A DNA stretch of 64,000 nucleotides, taken from assembly GCA_041397725.1 (NCBI GenBank), contig JAWKVZ010000007.1, positions 62,001 through 126,000 of the forward strand. The letters run 5' to 3'. Both the position numbers and the translations under genes were made by a program. Numbering within the stretch: position 1 is the stretch's first letter; every line of letters starts with the position of its first letter. Below, piece by piece: positions 47,996 to 57,457 of this stretch. Source of the stretch: JAGRKR01 sp041397725 (GTDB lineage Bacteria > Pseudomonadota > Alphaproteobacteria > Rhizobiales > Hyphomicrobiaceae). The notes beneath the pieces were generated by a model, which was not told where the DNA came from, did not search any database, and worked only from the letters and a program-made list of their open reading frames with translations.

Positions 47996-49254
47996 GCCCC
48001 GCGGGCCGGCGACACGATCTCGGCCTTCTCCAGCACGGCGTGCATCAGGACATCGGCGCCGGCGGTCGCCCATTCCCGTGTCATGTCCTCCGCCTCGTTG
48101 TGGCTGATGCCGCCGACGCAGGGCGTGAACACCATTGCCGTCGGCGCCACGCGGGCCATGTAGCAGGCATCGTGGCCGGCGCCCGAGACAATGTCCTGAT
48201 GCCGGTAGCCGAGCCGCTCGGCAGCCTTGCGCACGGCCGCCACGCACGACGTATCGAAGGGAATGGGCTCGAAGCTCAGGATCTGCTTGATCTCAAGCCC
48301 GAGCCCCGCCTCGCTCGCGATCGCGCGCACGCCCGCATTGAGCGCCGTATCCATGGAGGCGAGCTTGCCGCCATCGGGATGACGCAGGTCGACCGTCAGG
48401 AACACCCGACCAGGAATGACGTTTCGCGAGTTCGGCGAAACCTCGACCATGCCGACGGTGGCGCACGCCCACGGCAGATGTTCATGGCCGATCCGATTGA
48501 CCAGCTCGATGACGCGGGCAGCGCCGACCAGCGCATCCTTGCGCCGCGTCATGGGCGTCGGGCCCGCATGGCTTTCGACGCCCAGCAGCTCGATCTCGTA
48601 CCATCTCTGGCCATTGGCGTGCGTTACGACACCGATGTCGAGCCCCGCCTCCTCCAGGATCGGCCCCTGCTCGATATGCAGCTCGAAGAAGGCATGCACC
48701 GGGCGACCGCCGACGGCCGCCTCACCGCCATAGCCGATGCGCGTCAGCTCCTCGCCGAGGCTCAACCCCTCGACATCCTTGCAGCCGAGCCCCTGATCCA
48801 GCGTAAAGGCGCCGGAGAACACGCCGGACGCGATCATGGCCGGGGCGAACCGCGAGCCTTCCTCGTTGGTCCACATGGCAACCTCGATAGGATGCCGCGT
48901 CGCGATGCCGAGATCGTTCAAAGAGCGCACGATCTCCAGCGCCGCCAGCACGCCGAGCGCCCCGTCGAACTTGCCGCCGGTCGGCTGGGTATCCAGGTGG
49001 CTGCCGACCATGACCGGCGGCAGACCCGGCTCCGTACCGGCGCGCCGCGCGAATATGCTGCCCATGCGATCGACCACGATGTCGCAGCCGGCCTTCCGGC
49101 ACCAGGACACGAACAGATCCCGGCTCTGGCGATCGAGATCGGTAAGGGTCAGCCGCTTGACGCCGCCCTTCGGCGTGGCACCGATACGCGCCATCTCCAT
49201 CAGACTGTCCCACAACCGGGCCCCGTCGATCCTGAGGTTGGTCTCACTGGTCAT
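47992..49254 (-). CDS. M20-family amidase, N-carbamoyl-L-amino-acid hydrolase/allantoate amidohydrolase-like
   Basis: 420-residue Zn-dependent amidohydrolase. Metal-binding GSHLDTQPTGGKFDGALGVLA, TNEEGSRFAP and the dimerisation-domain motif GVESHAGPTPM are present, with the late metal ligand in GGISHNEAED. The family hydrolyses N-carbamoyl amino acids, allantoate or beta-ureidopropionate. No hydantoinase or allantoinase is adjacent, so the substrate is open. ATG 49254 follows AGGAGC. Convergent with the acyl-CoA synthetase and divergent from the next hydrolase. Confidence 0.9.
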   Translation of the reverse strand: MTSETNLRIDGARLWDSLMEMARIGATPKGGVKRLTLTDLDRQSRDLFVSWCRKAGCDIVVDRMGSIFARRAGTEPGLPPVMVGSHLDTQPTGGKFDGALGVLAALEIVRSLNDLGIATRHPIEVAMWTNEEGSRFAPAMIASGVFSGAFTLDQGLGCKDVEGLSLGEELTRIGYGGEAAVGGRPVHAFFELHIEQGPILEEAGLDIGVVTHANGQRWYEIELLGVESHAGPTPMTRRKDALVGAARVIELVNRIGHEHLPWACATVGMVEVSPNSRNVIPGRVFLTVDLRHPDGGKLASMDTALNAGVRAIASEAGLGLEIKQILSFEPIPFDTSCVAAVRKAAERLGYRHQDIVSGAGHDACYMARVAPTAMVFTPCVGGISHNEAEDMTREWATAGADVLMHAVLEKAEIVSPARGA

Positions 49255-49312
49255 GGCTTGCTCCTGCGGCGCGCTATTGAGGAAGTTCCAGCGTCGATGT
49301 AGAGGGGAACGC

Positions 49313-50182
49313 ATGAGCACACCATCGATCACCTCCACGTCCAAGACACCGGCCGAAATCGTCGCGGAGCTCGACGCCAAGGCCGAGATCCATCACACGC
49401 CCTGCGGCGCCGGCCACATGGTATGGCGACGCTGGGGCAGCGGCCAGCCCCTGGTGCTGTTTCACGGCGGCTCCGGCTCTTGGAACCACTGGATCCGGAC
49501 CATCCCGGTCATGGCCGAGCGCTACGCGGTCTGGGTGCCGGATCTGCCGGGTCTCGGGCAGTCCGCCATGCCGAATGAGCCCTACGTGCCGGAAAGCTGC
49601 GCCGATGCGGTGACGCTCGGGGTGCGCGAGCTGATCCCCGCCCACACGCGCTTCCACCTCGCCGGATTCTCCTTCGGCGGCCAGATCGCCTCGCTGGTGG
49701 CCGCCATGCTTGGCGACCAGCTCAGCGACCTGACGCTGATCGGCGTGGCGGCGCTCGGCCTGCCGATGGGTCCGCGTGAGCCCATGGGCCGCCAGAAATC
49801 CAGCATGAGCCTCGAGGAAATCCACGCCGTGCATCGGCGCAATCTGGCGATCCTCATGCTGGCGCACGCAGACCGCATCGACGACCTCGCCGTGCACCTC
49901 CAGACGGAGAACATCCGCCAGGCGCGCTTCCGCTCCAAGCCCTTCGCCACCACCGACACCATCCGTCGCAAGCTGGCGGAGATCAAAGTGCCGCTGAAGA
50001 CCATCTGGGGCGCGCTCGACGTCGTCGCCTATCCCTCGCTGCAGACGCGGCTCGACATTCTGGCCGAGCATCATCCGGAAATGCAGGCCCGCATCATCGC
50101 CGACGCCGGCCATTGGGTGATGTACGAAGCCGCCGACGCCTTCAATGCCGCGCTCATCGAGCTGATCGGGACACCCGCATGA
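49313..50182 (+). CDS. Alpha/beta hydrolase
   Basis: 289 residues. Oxyanion segment LVLFHGGSGSWNHW, nucleophile serine in AGFSFGGQIAS, and terminal histidine in IADAGHWVMYE; the acidic residue is likely in WGALDVVAYPS. Resembles ring-cleavage (meta-cleavage-product) hydrolases in layout. ATG 49313 follows AGAGGGGAACGC. Its TGA overlaps the next ATG as ATGA, so it is co-translated with the crotonase-like gene and likely hydrolyses an ester or amide in the same pathway. Confidence 0.88.
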   Translation: MSTPSITSTSKTPAEIVAELDAKAEIHHTPCGAGHMVWRRWGSGQPLVLFHGGSGSWNHWIRTIPVMAERYAVWVPDLPGLGQSAMPNEPYVPESCADAVTLGVRELIPAHTRFHLAGFSFGGQIASLVAAMLGDQLSDLTLIGVAALGLPMGPREPMGRQKSSMSLEEIHAVHRRNLAILMLAHADRIDDLAVHLQTENIRQARFRSKPFATTDTIRRKLAEIKVPLKTIWGALDVVAYPSLQTRLDILAEHHPEMQARIIADAGHWVMYEAADAFNAALIELIGTPA

Positions 50183-50910
50183 CCTCCGAGCTCCTCGTCT
50201 CTCGCAACGACGGCGTCACGCACGTGACGCTCAACCGCGCCGACAAGCGCAATGCCCTGAGCGATACGCTCACGGGCGCCCTGCTCGAGGCCGTCGTCGC
50301 GGCCGGCAACGACGGCACGCGCCTGCTCGTGCTGTCGGGTAACGGCAAGTCCTTCTGTGCGGGTTTCGATTTCACCGGCATCGAGAGCCTGAGCGACGGC
50401 GACCTCGCCTTGCGGCTGATCCGGGTCGAGCTGCTCTTGCAGGCCGTGTATCACGCGCCGTTTTCAACCTTGGCGCTGGTGCAGGGAGCGGCCTTCGGCG
50501 CCGGCGCCGACCTCGTCGCGGCCTGTCACAGACGCGTCGCCGCCCCCGGAACGCGTTTTCGCATGCCGGGCCTGCGCTTCGGCATCGCGCTCGGCACACG
50601 CCGGCTCGCCCGCCTGATCGGGCCGGATCGTGCCCGCACTCTGCTCGAGACGACGCGCGTCTTCGATGCCGAAGAGGCGGTGTCGCTCGGTTTTCTCTCG
50701 CAGATCGCCCCGGAGTCCGGCTGGCCGGACATCGTCACCGACAGCGCCGCCAAGGCCAAGGATCTCGCGGGATCGGCGCAGACGGCGCTGCTCGAGCTCA
50801 CCACCGTCGACACGCGCGATGGGGATCTCGCCGCCCTCGCGCGATCCGCGGCCGAGCCCGGACTCAAAGACAGGATCGCCGGCTTCCTGGCAGCCTCGGC
50901 CCGCCGCTGA
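50179..50910 (+). CDS. Enoyl-CoA hydratase/isomerase family protein
   Basis: 243 residues, crotonase fold with SFCAGFDFTGIE and QGAAFGAGADLVAACHRRVA. The usual catalytic glutamates are not both evident: the second region reads RFGIALGTRRLARLIG where hydratases usually have GxxPGxGGTQRL. It may therefore be an isomerase, hydrolase or divergent crotonase. Coupled to the preceding hydrolase by a four-base overlap; convergent with secB. Confidence 0.85.
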   Translation: MTSELLVSRNDGVTHVTLNRADKRNALSDTLTGALLEAVVAAGNDGTRLLVLSGNGKSFCAGFDFTGIESLSDGDLALRLIRVELLLQAVYHAPFSTLALVQGAAFGAGADLVAACHRRVAAPGTRFRMPGLRFGIALGTRRLARLIGPDRARTLLETTRVFDAEEAVSLGFLSQIAPESGWPDIVTDSAAKAKDLAGSAQTALLELTTVDTRDGDLAALARSAAEPGLKDRIAGFLAASARR

Positions 50911-50931
50911 AACGCGCCGCCAGCGCGCCCG

Positions 50932-51441
50932 TCAGGATGATTTGCCGGGCTTGATCGCGGTGACCTCGCCCTTCTGCTTCTTCTGCATATAGAGGCCGGC
51001 AAAGTCGATCGGATCGAGCAGCAGGGGCGGAAAACCGCCATCGCTCGTCACGTCGGCTACGATGCGGCGCACGAACGGGAAGAGCAGCGACGGGCAATTG
51101 ACCAGCAGGAACGGCTCGAGCGCGTCCTGCGGCAGGTTCTCCAGCTTGAACAGGCCGCCATAGACGAGCTCCAGCTCGAAGATGATGCCGATCTTGCTCG
51201 TGATCTCCGCGCGGAAGTCGATGATGCTCTCGAACGTATCGGCGCTGAGTGCGGACGCGCGCACATCCACCTGGAATTTCCGGTTCGGATTATCGCCCGG
51301 TCCGTTCAGCAGCTTGGTGACGTTGGGGTTCTCGAACGACAGATCCTTGATGTACTGAGCCAGGACGCGGCCCTGGAAGTTCGGACCCGCAGGAGCAGCC
51401 GTGCCGCCGTTGCCAGTGGGATTCGCTGCCGAATCTATCAT
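50932..51441 (-). CDS. secB: Protein-export chaperone SecB
   Basis: 169 residues. SecB keeps precursors unfolded and hands them to SecA. Family segments: AQYIKDLSFENPN, FELELVYGGLFKLENLP, FLLVNCPSLLFPFVRRIVADVTSDGGFPPLLLDPIDF read in parts. ATG 51441 has AGGA eight bases upstream; an ATG at 51450 adds three residues. In many alphaproteobacteria secB sits beside dnaQ/coaE near the origin; here it is embedded among catabolic genes. Confidence 0.94.
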   Translation of the reverse strand: MIDSAANPTGNGGTAAPAGPNFQGRVLAQYIKDLSFENPNVTKLLNGPGDNPNRKFQVDVRASALSADTFESIIDFRAEITSKIGIIFELELVYGGLFKLENLPQDALEPFLLVNCPSLLFPFVRRIVADVTSDGGFPPLLLDPIDFAGLYMQKKQKGEVTAIKPGKSS

Positions 51442-51686
51442 CGTTCTCATCCTGTTGTGTTGAGAGCCCCACGAGCGGCGCGCGCTGCTCGTCGGCAGTG
51501 GCTATCACGCGATGGCAGTGGGTGCAACGTCCCGCCCGCGCCTGTTCCGCGCTCATCGACAGGCGAGCTCCGGCGACAGGTGCGATCAGTGCATAGGACG
51601 GTCCAGGGCGCGCGATCCGAATCTGGCCTGGCAGCAGCACGCTTTCGAGACGCCGCGCAGGCGGCCCCTGCGCGTTCGATCGCAGC

Positions 51687-52418
51687 TTAGCTGTTGATGG
51701 TGCCCCCGTCGATATTGATGGTCTGGCCCGTGATATAGGTCGCCCCGTGACCGCACAGGAAGGCAATCACGCTCGCCACCTCGCGCGGATGCCCGAAGCG
51801 CTTGAGCGGAATCTCGGACAACAACTTGGAACCGCGCTCGGCAATGATGGGCGCGGGCATGCGAGTCAGGATGATGCCGGGGGCGACGGCATTCACGAGT
51901 ACATCCGGGGCGAGCTTTCGCGAAAGCGCGCGGACGAGGCCGACCACGCCGCCCTTGGCTGCCGAATATGCAACGTGGTCGAACGAGCCGCGGCGGAACG
52001 CGAGAGAGCTCGCGAAGACGATGCGCGCCGGGCCGTTCGGATCGTAGCGCGTCGCCATGGCGTTGGCGATCTCGTAGGCGTTCGTCAGATTGTTAGCCAG
52101 CGCCCGATCCCAGACCGAGCGGTCGTCGGCGTCCTTGGCGTCGAACTCGTAGACGCCAGCCAGATGCACCAGGGCATAAATGGGCTGTCCCGCGACATTG
52201 AGCGCGGCGTTGCAGGCTGCCGGAGTATCGAGCTTCGAGACATGCGTGTGCAGCGTCTCGATCCCGGGAAACTCCTGCTTGACCCCCATGAGCGCGCTTT
52301 CGGAGACGTCCACGAGGGTCACGTCGGCCCCTTGCATCAGGAAGGTGCGGGCGCATTCAACGCCAATGCCACCTGCGCCGCCGGTGATTACGACGGCTCG
52401 GCCCGTCAAGTCGCTCAT
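51687..52418 (-). CDS. Short-chain dehydrogenase/reductase
   Basis: 243 residues, classical SDR. NAD(P) motif TGGAGGIG at 12-19, acidic residue after strand 2 (LVDVSES) suggesting NAD(H), catalytic Ser137/138 and Tyr151-x3-Lys155 (YSAAK). Ends in the common [10 protein letters not shown]. Substrate unknown; position next to a CoA-transferase suggests a hydroxyacyl or alcohol step in the catabolic block. Divergent from the CoA-transferase gene. Confidence 0.87.
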   Translation of the reverse strand: MSDLTGRAVVITGGAGGIGVECARTFLMQGADVTLVDVSESALMGVKQEFPGIETLHTHVSKLDTPAACNAALNVAGQPIYALVHLAGVYEFDAKDADDRSVWDRALANNLTNAYEIANAMATRYDPNGPARIVFASSLAFRRGSFDHVAYSAAKGGVVGLVRALSRKLAPDVLVNAVAPGIILTRMPAPIIAERGSKLLSEIPLKRFGHPREVASVIAFLCGHGATYITGQTINIDGGTINS

Positions 52419-52581
52419 CTCGCGCCCCCCTCTCCCATCGTGCCGAGTTGACGGACAACCGGCATCGCTCCTAACAATCTAGACCGACCGGCAAGCCGTC
52501 CACCAGCGTCTTGCCGCCTTCGGAACATCCGCCACGAGCGCGCACCGGACCTGCATCCCCACCACCAGCCAGGATCGATTC

Positions 52582-53793
52582 ATGTATCCACTTCTTCAGG
52601 GTCTGCGCGTCGTCGATGTGACGAGCATCATTCTCGGCCCATACGCGACCCTCATCCTCGGCGATCTCGGGGCCGACGTGATCAAAGTCGAGGGGCTCGA
52701 CGGCGACCTGACGCGTACGATCCCACCCCACGGCGCGCCGGGGATAGGCTCCGTCTTCGCCGCCAACAACCGCAACAAGCGTTCGCTGGCCGTCGACCTC
52801 AAGCATCCCCGCGGCAAGGAGATCATGTCCCGGCTGCTCGCCAGCGCCGATGCCCTCGTGCACAACATGCGCCAGGAGGCCATGGATCGCCTCGGCTTCG
52901 GCTACGAGGCCACCGCCGCCATCAACCCGCGCCTCGTCTATTGCGCCGCGATCGGCTTCGGCTCGGACGGACCCTACCGCGGCCGGCCGGCCTACGACGA
53001 CATCATGCAGGCCTCCACCGGCCTTGCCGGCCTCACTCAGATGCGGGACGGCGAACCGGCCTTCGCCCCCGGCGTGATCGCCGACAAGGTCGCCGGCCTG
53101 CACGTCGCCTATGCCACGCTCGCCGCGCTCCTCTACCGCCAGCGACACGACGGCAAGGGCATGCTGGTCGAGGTGCCGATGTTCGAGGCCGTCACGTCAT
53201 TCGCGCTCAACGAGCACCTGATGACGGCCACCTACGAGGAGGCCGGCTCCATGGGCTATCATCGGACGATGACCCGCAACCGCCGCCCACACAAGACGGC
53301 GGACGGTTGGATCGGCGTGCTGCCCTATACGCAGGCGCAATGGACCCGCGTGCTGAAGGAGATCGGCCGACCCGAGATCGCAAAGGCCGCCTGGTTTCTC
53401 GATGCCACCGAGCGCAGCCGCCGCATCAACGACCTCTATGTCATCCTGGCGGACGCCCTGGAGAAGCGACCGACAGCGGAGTGGCTGCGCATTTTCGAGC
53501 GCGACGACATCCCGTTCGGCCCGGTCAATCGCCCGGAGGACCTGCTCAAGGATCCGCACCTCCAGGCCGTCGGGTTCTTTGAGCCGGGGTACGACGAACC
53601 GACGCCGATGCGCCGGGCCATCCGCCAGCCGGCCGTCTACCGCGGTGTGACACGCCATGCCGATCAGGCGCCGCCGGCGCTCGGCGAGGACAGCCGCGCC
53701 ATCCTCGTGGATCTCGGTTACGACCGAGCCGAGATCGAAAGCCTGCAAGAGGAACGGATCGTTGACCTCGGCGCCGAGCCCGGTTCACGTTGA
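52582..53793 (+). CDS. CaiB/BaiF (class III) CoA-transferase
   Basis: 403 residues. N-terminal GLRVVDVTSIILGPYATLILGDLGADVIKVE, NRNKRSLAVDLKHPRGKE, and the catalytic aspartate Asp168 in GVIADKVAGL. Transfers CoA between carboxylates through an aspartyl-anhydride. ATG 52582 follows AGGA. Specificity of this family cannot be read from motifs; formyl-, carnitine-, mesaconyl- and bile-acid CoA transferases all share this fold. Confidence 0.92.
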   Translation: MYPLLQGLRVVDVTSIILGPYATLILGDLGADVIKVEGLDGDLTRTIPPHGAPGIGSVFAANNRNKRSLAVDLKHPRGKEIMSRLLASADALVHNMRQEAMDRLGFGYEATAAINPRLVYCAAIGFGSDGPYRGRPAYDDIMQASTGLAGLTQMRDGEPAFAPGVIADKVAGLHVAYATLAALLYRQRHDGKGMLVEVPMFEAVTSFALNEHLMTATYEEAGSMGYHRTMTRNRRPHKTADGWIGVLPYTQAQWTRVLKEIGRPEIAKAAWFLDATERSRRINDLYVILADALEKRPTAEWLRIFERDDIPFGPVNRPEDLLKDPHLQAVGFFEPGYDEPTPMRRAIRQPAVYRGVTRHADQAPPALGEDSRAILVDLGYDRAEIESLQEERIVDLGAEPGSR

Positions 53794-54030
53794 AAGCCCC
53801 CCGGCCAGAGGATGACTCGGCCCTGTGCTCATGCTGGAGGCTGGACGTCACCGTTTCGAAGACTCTCAAACTCGGTTGCCGTACGCTCCATCCCGCACCA
53901 GGCGTTAGCCAACGCATGACTATTCTATCCGCCTGCCCGGCGGCAGGTTGACACTCGATCCCGGCCCAGACCCGCAGGCGATGCAGCGAGTCGAGGGATT
54001 TTCAACGCCTCATCGACCGCGAAGGCCCAG

Positions 54031-54462
54031 ATGGCACTCCATGACTACACAGCGAGGATACTGAGCCTCTCGGCAGCTATCAAAAGCTGGCGGGCGGCCC
54101 TCGCCGAGCTGCGCGGCAAGCGGCGCGAGCGCATCGCCGACTATTGCGAGAGCATCGCCGCCACGCTCGCCCGGGCCGCGGAGGCCTATCAGCGGCTGGA
54201 GCAGCGCCCGAACGACATCCGCGCCGAGCGGACGGCCCTGCGTGAGTTCGGCCGTCTGACGGGCTACGTCGATGATATTGCCGGGCTTCTCGAAGATCAT
54301 CTTGACGGCCGCAAGCTAGCTGGCGTTAAAAGGCGGCTCGAGCATCTGGTGGACGAAACCAACATGGTGCCATCGCTTCGACAGGCCGACGCCGTGAGGA
54401 TCGGACGATTGGTCGAAGCCGAGGGCTATTTCCGAGCGCTGGCGGACGGCCTGCGCGCCTGA
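54031..54462 (+). CDS. Small helical protein of unknown function
   Basis: 143 residues, Arg/Ala/Leu/Glu-rich and predicted almost wholly helical, with no signal peptide. Composition and heptad-like patterning suggest a helical bundle. I do not recognise the family. ATG 54031 has AAGG five bases upstream. It ends 22 bases before leuD in the same direction, so the two could share a transcript. The 237 bp before it contain one short hairpin (53932-53937 with 53942-53947) that may end the CoA-transferase transcript. Confidence 0.6.
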   Translation: MALHDYTARILSLSAAIKSWRAALAELRGKRRERIADYCESIAATLARAAEAYQRLEQRPNDIRAERTALREFGRLTGYVDDIAGLLEDHLDGRKLAGVKRRLEHLVDETNMVPSLRQADAVRIGRLVEAEGYFRALADGLRA

Positions 54463-54484
54463 TCACGAACTACGGGGCGGAACG

Positions 54485-55090
54485 ATGCAGAAATTCACAG
54501 TCTTGACGGGTGTGGCGGCTCCGCTGCCGATGATCAATGTCGATACCGACATGATCATTCCCAAGCAGTTCCTGACCACGATCAAGCGCACCGGGCTCGG
54601 CAAGGCGCTCTTCTACGAGCAGCGCTACGACGAGAAAGGCGAGGCCAAGCCCGATTTCGTGCTGAACAAGCCTGCCTACAGCAAGGCCGAGATCCTGGTG
54701 GCTGGCGAGAACTTCGGCTGCGGCTCCTCCCGCGAGCATGCGCCCTGGGCGCTTCTCGACTTCGGCATCCGCTGCGTCATCGCGCCGTCGTTCGCGGACA
54801 TCTTCTACAACAACTGCTTCAAGAACGGCATCCTGCCGATCAAACTGCCGCAGGAGGACGTCGACAAGCTGCTCGACGACGCCTCGCGAGGCTCCAACGC
54901 CACGATCACCGTCGATCTCGAAAAGCAGGAGATCCGCGGACCCGACGGTGGTGTAGTCAAGTTCGAGATCGACGAGTTCCGCCGCCACTGCCTGCTGAAC
55001 GGCCTGGACGACATCGGCCTGACGCTCCAGAAGGAGAAGTCGATCGCCGACTTCGAGACCAAGTCGAAGAGCGAGCATTCCTGGCTGTAG
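54485..55090 (+). CDS. leuD: 3-isopropylmalate dehydratase small subunit
   Basis: Swivel-domain subunit that completes the LeuCD isomerase of leucine synthesis. 201 residues, normal length. [13 protein letters not shown] near the N-terminus, [17 protein letters not shown] carrying the substrate-binding Ser/Arg, and [17 protein letters not shown]. Located about 41 kb from leuC. Confidence 0.97.
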   Translation: MQKFTVLTGVAAPLPMINVDTDMIIPKQFLTTIKRTGLGKALFYEQRYDEKGEAKPDFVLNKPAYSKAEILVAGENFGCGSSREHAPWALLDFGIRCVIAPSFADIFYNNCFKNGILPIKLPQEDVDKLLDDASRGSNATITVDLEKQEIRGPDGGVVKFEIDEFRRHCLLNGLDDIGLTLQKEKSIADFETKSKSEHSWL

Positions 55091-55166
55091 GTGCATCTGA
55101 ACGAGGTGCGATTCACGGCGTGAGCCGCCCTTCGGTTGCAGGTGCATGCGATTCCGACGGCCGCGG

Positions 55167-56066
55167 TCAGCCGCCGGCCGTCCTGCAGCGGCCGAGTTCC
55201 CAGCCGATGAGGGCCTGCTTCCGCGTCAACCCCCAGTGGTAGCCCCCAAGCGAGCCGTCTCCGCGCAGCACGCGGTGGCACGGCACGACGAACGAGATGG
55301 GGTTGCGCCCGACCGCGCTGCCGACCGCACGCGCCGCACGCGGCTTGCCGATCTCGGCGGCGAGGTCGGCATAGCTGACGGCCCGGCCCATCGGCACCTT
55401 GAGCAACGTCTCCCAGACCTTCACCTCGAAGTCCGTGCCGATCAGCACGAGCCGCACGGGCTGTTCGGCGCTCCACCGTGTCGGGTCGAAGATCCGTTCC
55501 GCATGCGGGCGGGTCGCGTTCTCGTCCTGGCGATATGACGCCTTGGGCCAGCGCTGCGTCATATCCGCCAGCACGGCTGCCCTCTCCTGCTCGTCGTCCG
55601 CGAATGCCAGACCCGCGACGCCCCTTGCCGTCGCCATGACGAGCGCCAGGCCGAACGGCGAGGGATGGAAGCCATAGGCGATCTCCAGCCCGTCACCGCC
55701 CCGCTTGACCTCGCCCGGCGTCATCGCCTCGTGCGTGACGAAGAGATCGTGCAGCCGGCCGCTGCCCGACAGCCCGACCTCGTGGGCCGCCGACAGGACG
55801 CTGGCGGAGTCCTCCAGCAGCGACCGGGCGTGGGCGTGCGTCAGTGCCTGCACGAACGCCTTGGGCGAGAGACCGCACCATTGCTTGAACAGCCGCTGGC
55901 ATTGCTCGGGCGTTGCCTCGAGATGGCGGGCGAGCGCCGTCAGATCCGGCTGCTCGAGGCGATGCTCCGACAGGTATTCGATCGCCCTGCGAATGAGAGG
56001 ATAGGCGTCCCGCTCGGCTGGCTGCCCGTGGTCCTCGCTGGTCATAGCCCGTTCCTGCATGGCCAT
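55167..56066 (-). CDS. Ada-like fusion: AraC HTH plus O6-methylguanine-DNA methyltransferase
   Basis: 299 residues. An AraC-type helix-turn-helix pair (about 20-118: IEYLSEHRLEQPDLTALARHLEATPEQCQRLFKQW) precedes a methyltransferase domain with acceptor Cys263 in VVPCHRVLRGDG. The N-terminal zinc/phosphotriester-repair domain of E. coli Ada is absent, so methylation-triggered DNA binding of the classical kind is unlikely. Probably repairs O6-alkylguanine and may regulate genes. ATG 56066 has a GGAGGAGACC site. Confidence 0.9.
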   Translation of the reverse strand: MAMQERAMTSEDHGQPAERDAYPLIRRAIEYLSEHRLEQPDLTALARHLEATPEQCQRLFKQWCGLSPKAFVQALTHAHARSLLEDSASVLSAAHEVGLSGSGRLHDLFVTHEAMTPGEVKRGGDGLEIAYGFHPSPFGLALVMATARGVAGLAFADDEQERAAVLADMTQRWPKASYRQDENATRPHAERIFDPTRWSAEQPVRLVLIGTDFEVKVWETLLKVPMGRAVSYADLAAEIGKPRAARAVGSAVGRNPISFVVPCHRVLRGDGSLGGYHWGLTRKQALIGWELGRCRTAGG

Positions 56067-56158
56067 GGTCTCCTCCGCCCCGCGTGAGACATCAGCGTTA
56101 GGGCGTTGGGATGCGTGCGTCGACCCGATTTCCGGGCGACCCCGGCGCCACCATGCCC

Positions 56159-56668
56159 TCAGATCCGCGTGCCGCCGCGATACGCATGCAGCGCCGCGCT
56201 CAATGCCGACCCGAAATCGCGCTTCTCGTCCTCCGAGAGGAAGGCTCCGACCCTGTAGGCACGGCCGTGCGAGACCAGCTTGATATCCACGACCCCGTGC
56301 CGCCCCTCCTCCAGCACGACCCGCACCCAGTAGGGATTGAGCGCCACGCTGCTGGCGCGGCCGGCCGGCGAGATCCGGCTGAGGACGAGCTTATCGTCCT
56401 CGATCGCGACGACCTCCCGCAGGCGTCCAGAGCGGTAGTTCAGGCGAAAGGCGACATAGACCAGGAGCACGTCGAGGCCGAAGAAGCCCAGCACGGGCCA
56501 CGCGCCCCTGAGCGCGAAAACCATGCCCGAGATGAAACTGACGGTCCCGATAACCGTCATCAGGATCAGAAATCCGCGCGGACTGAGCGATCGATTCGGG
56601 GCCAGCACCGCACGAAATCCACCGCTGTCACCATCGCGTGGTTGCTTCGCCACATCCTGTTGGTCCAT
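56159..56668 (-). CDS. DUF2244 membrane protein
   Basis: 169 residues with two closely spaced transmembrane helices (about 32-53 and 57-75), a common DUF2244 arrangement. The family opening FRAVLAPNRSLSPRGFLILM is clear. The C-terminal cytoplasmic half carries WVRVVLEEG and SHGRAYRVGAFLSEDEKRDFG. Function unknown. Divergent from nth with 37 bp between starts; this pairing recurs in Hyphomicrobiales (recalled). Confidence 0.87.
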   Translation of the reverse strand: MDQQDVAKQPRDGDSGGFRAVLAPNRSLSPRGFLILMTVIGTVSFISGMVFALRGAWPVLGFFGLDVLLVYVAFRLNYRSGRLREVVAIEDDKLVLSRISPAGRASSVALNPYWVRVVLEEGRHGVVDIKLVSHGRAYRVGAFLSEDEKRDFGSALSAALHAYRGGTRI

Positions 56669-56705
56669 GTGTCAGTGATCCCCTACCACAGTCCCGGACG
56701 CATCA

Positions 56706-57440
56706 ATGGCCAAGACCACATCTAGCCCAGCCAGAGCGACGAAGACGCCGCCAAAGAAGGCGAGCGCCCGCGCCAAAGTCAAGCGCAGCGGGCCGGCACG
56801 ACTGAGGCCGGACGATGTCGAAGCGATGTTCGCGACCTTCCAGCGCGCCAATCCCGAGCCCAAGGGTGAGCTCGAGTCCGTCAACGACTTCACGCTGCTG
56901 GTCGCCGTCGTCCTGTCCGCCCAGGCGACCGATGCCGGCGTCAACAAGGCCACGCGACACCTCTTTGCCATTGCCGACACGCCCCAGGCGATGCTCGACC
57001 TTGGCGAGGACCGCGTGCGGGAGGCCATCAAGACCATCGGGCTCTTCCGCACGAAGGCGAAGAACGTGATCGCTCTGTCGAAACGCCTCGTGGAGGATTA
57101 CGGCGGCCAGGTGCCGCGCGATCGCGACGCCCTGGAGAGCCTCCCGGGTGTTGGACGTAAGACCGCCAATGTCGTCTTGAACATCGCCTTTGGCGAGCCG
57201 ACCATCGCCGTCGACACACACATCTTCCGCGTCGCCAACCGCACCGGCCTAGCGGTGGGAAAGACCCCACTCGCGGTCGAGCAGGCACTCTTGAAAGTGA
57301 TCCCGGAGGCCTACCGACTGCACGCCCATCACTGGCTGATCCTGCACGGCCGCTACATCTGTCTGGCGCGCAAGCCGCGATGCCAGGACTGCATCATCCG
57401 CGCCTTCTGCCGTTTCCCGACCAAGACCGGGGACGCCTGA
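56706..57440 (+). CDS. nth: Endonuclease III (DNA glycosylase/AP lyase)
   Basis: Removes oxidised pyrimidines in base-excision repair. 244 residues including a basic N-terminal extension of about 30 (Lys/Ala/Pro-rich). Helix-hairpin-helix LESLPGVGRKTANVV with catalytic Lys152 and Asp170 (AVDTHIFRV). Iron-sulfur ligands Cys219, Cys226, Cys229 and Cys235 in the canonical C-x6-C-x2-C-x5-C pattern. Convergent with parB. Confidence 0.96.
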   Translation: MAKTTSSPARATKTPPKKASARAKVKRSGPARLRPDDVEAMFATFQRANPEPKGELESVNDFTLLVAVVLSAQATDAGVNKATRHLFAIADTPQAMLDLGEDRVREAIKTIGLFRTKAKNVIALSKRLVEDYGGQVPRDRDALESLPGVGRKTANVVLNIAFGEPTIAVDTHIFRVANRTGLAVGKTPLAVEQALLKVIPEAYRLHAHHWLILHGRYICLARKPRCQDCIIRAFCRFPTKTGDA

Positions 57441-57457
57441 GACCGGCCGCGCGAGCC

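Noticed and set aside
39886..53793. Horizontally acquired island
   Set aside because: No integrase, transposase, tRNA or direct-repeat boundary is visible and base composition looks like the flanks, so transfer is not supported from this window alone.
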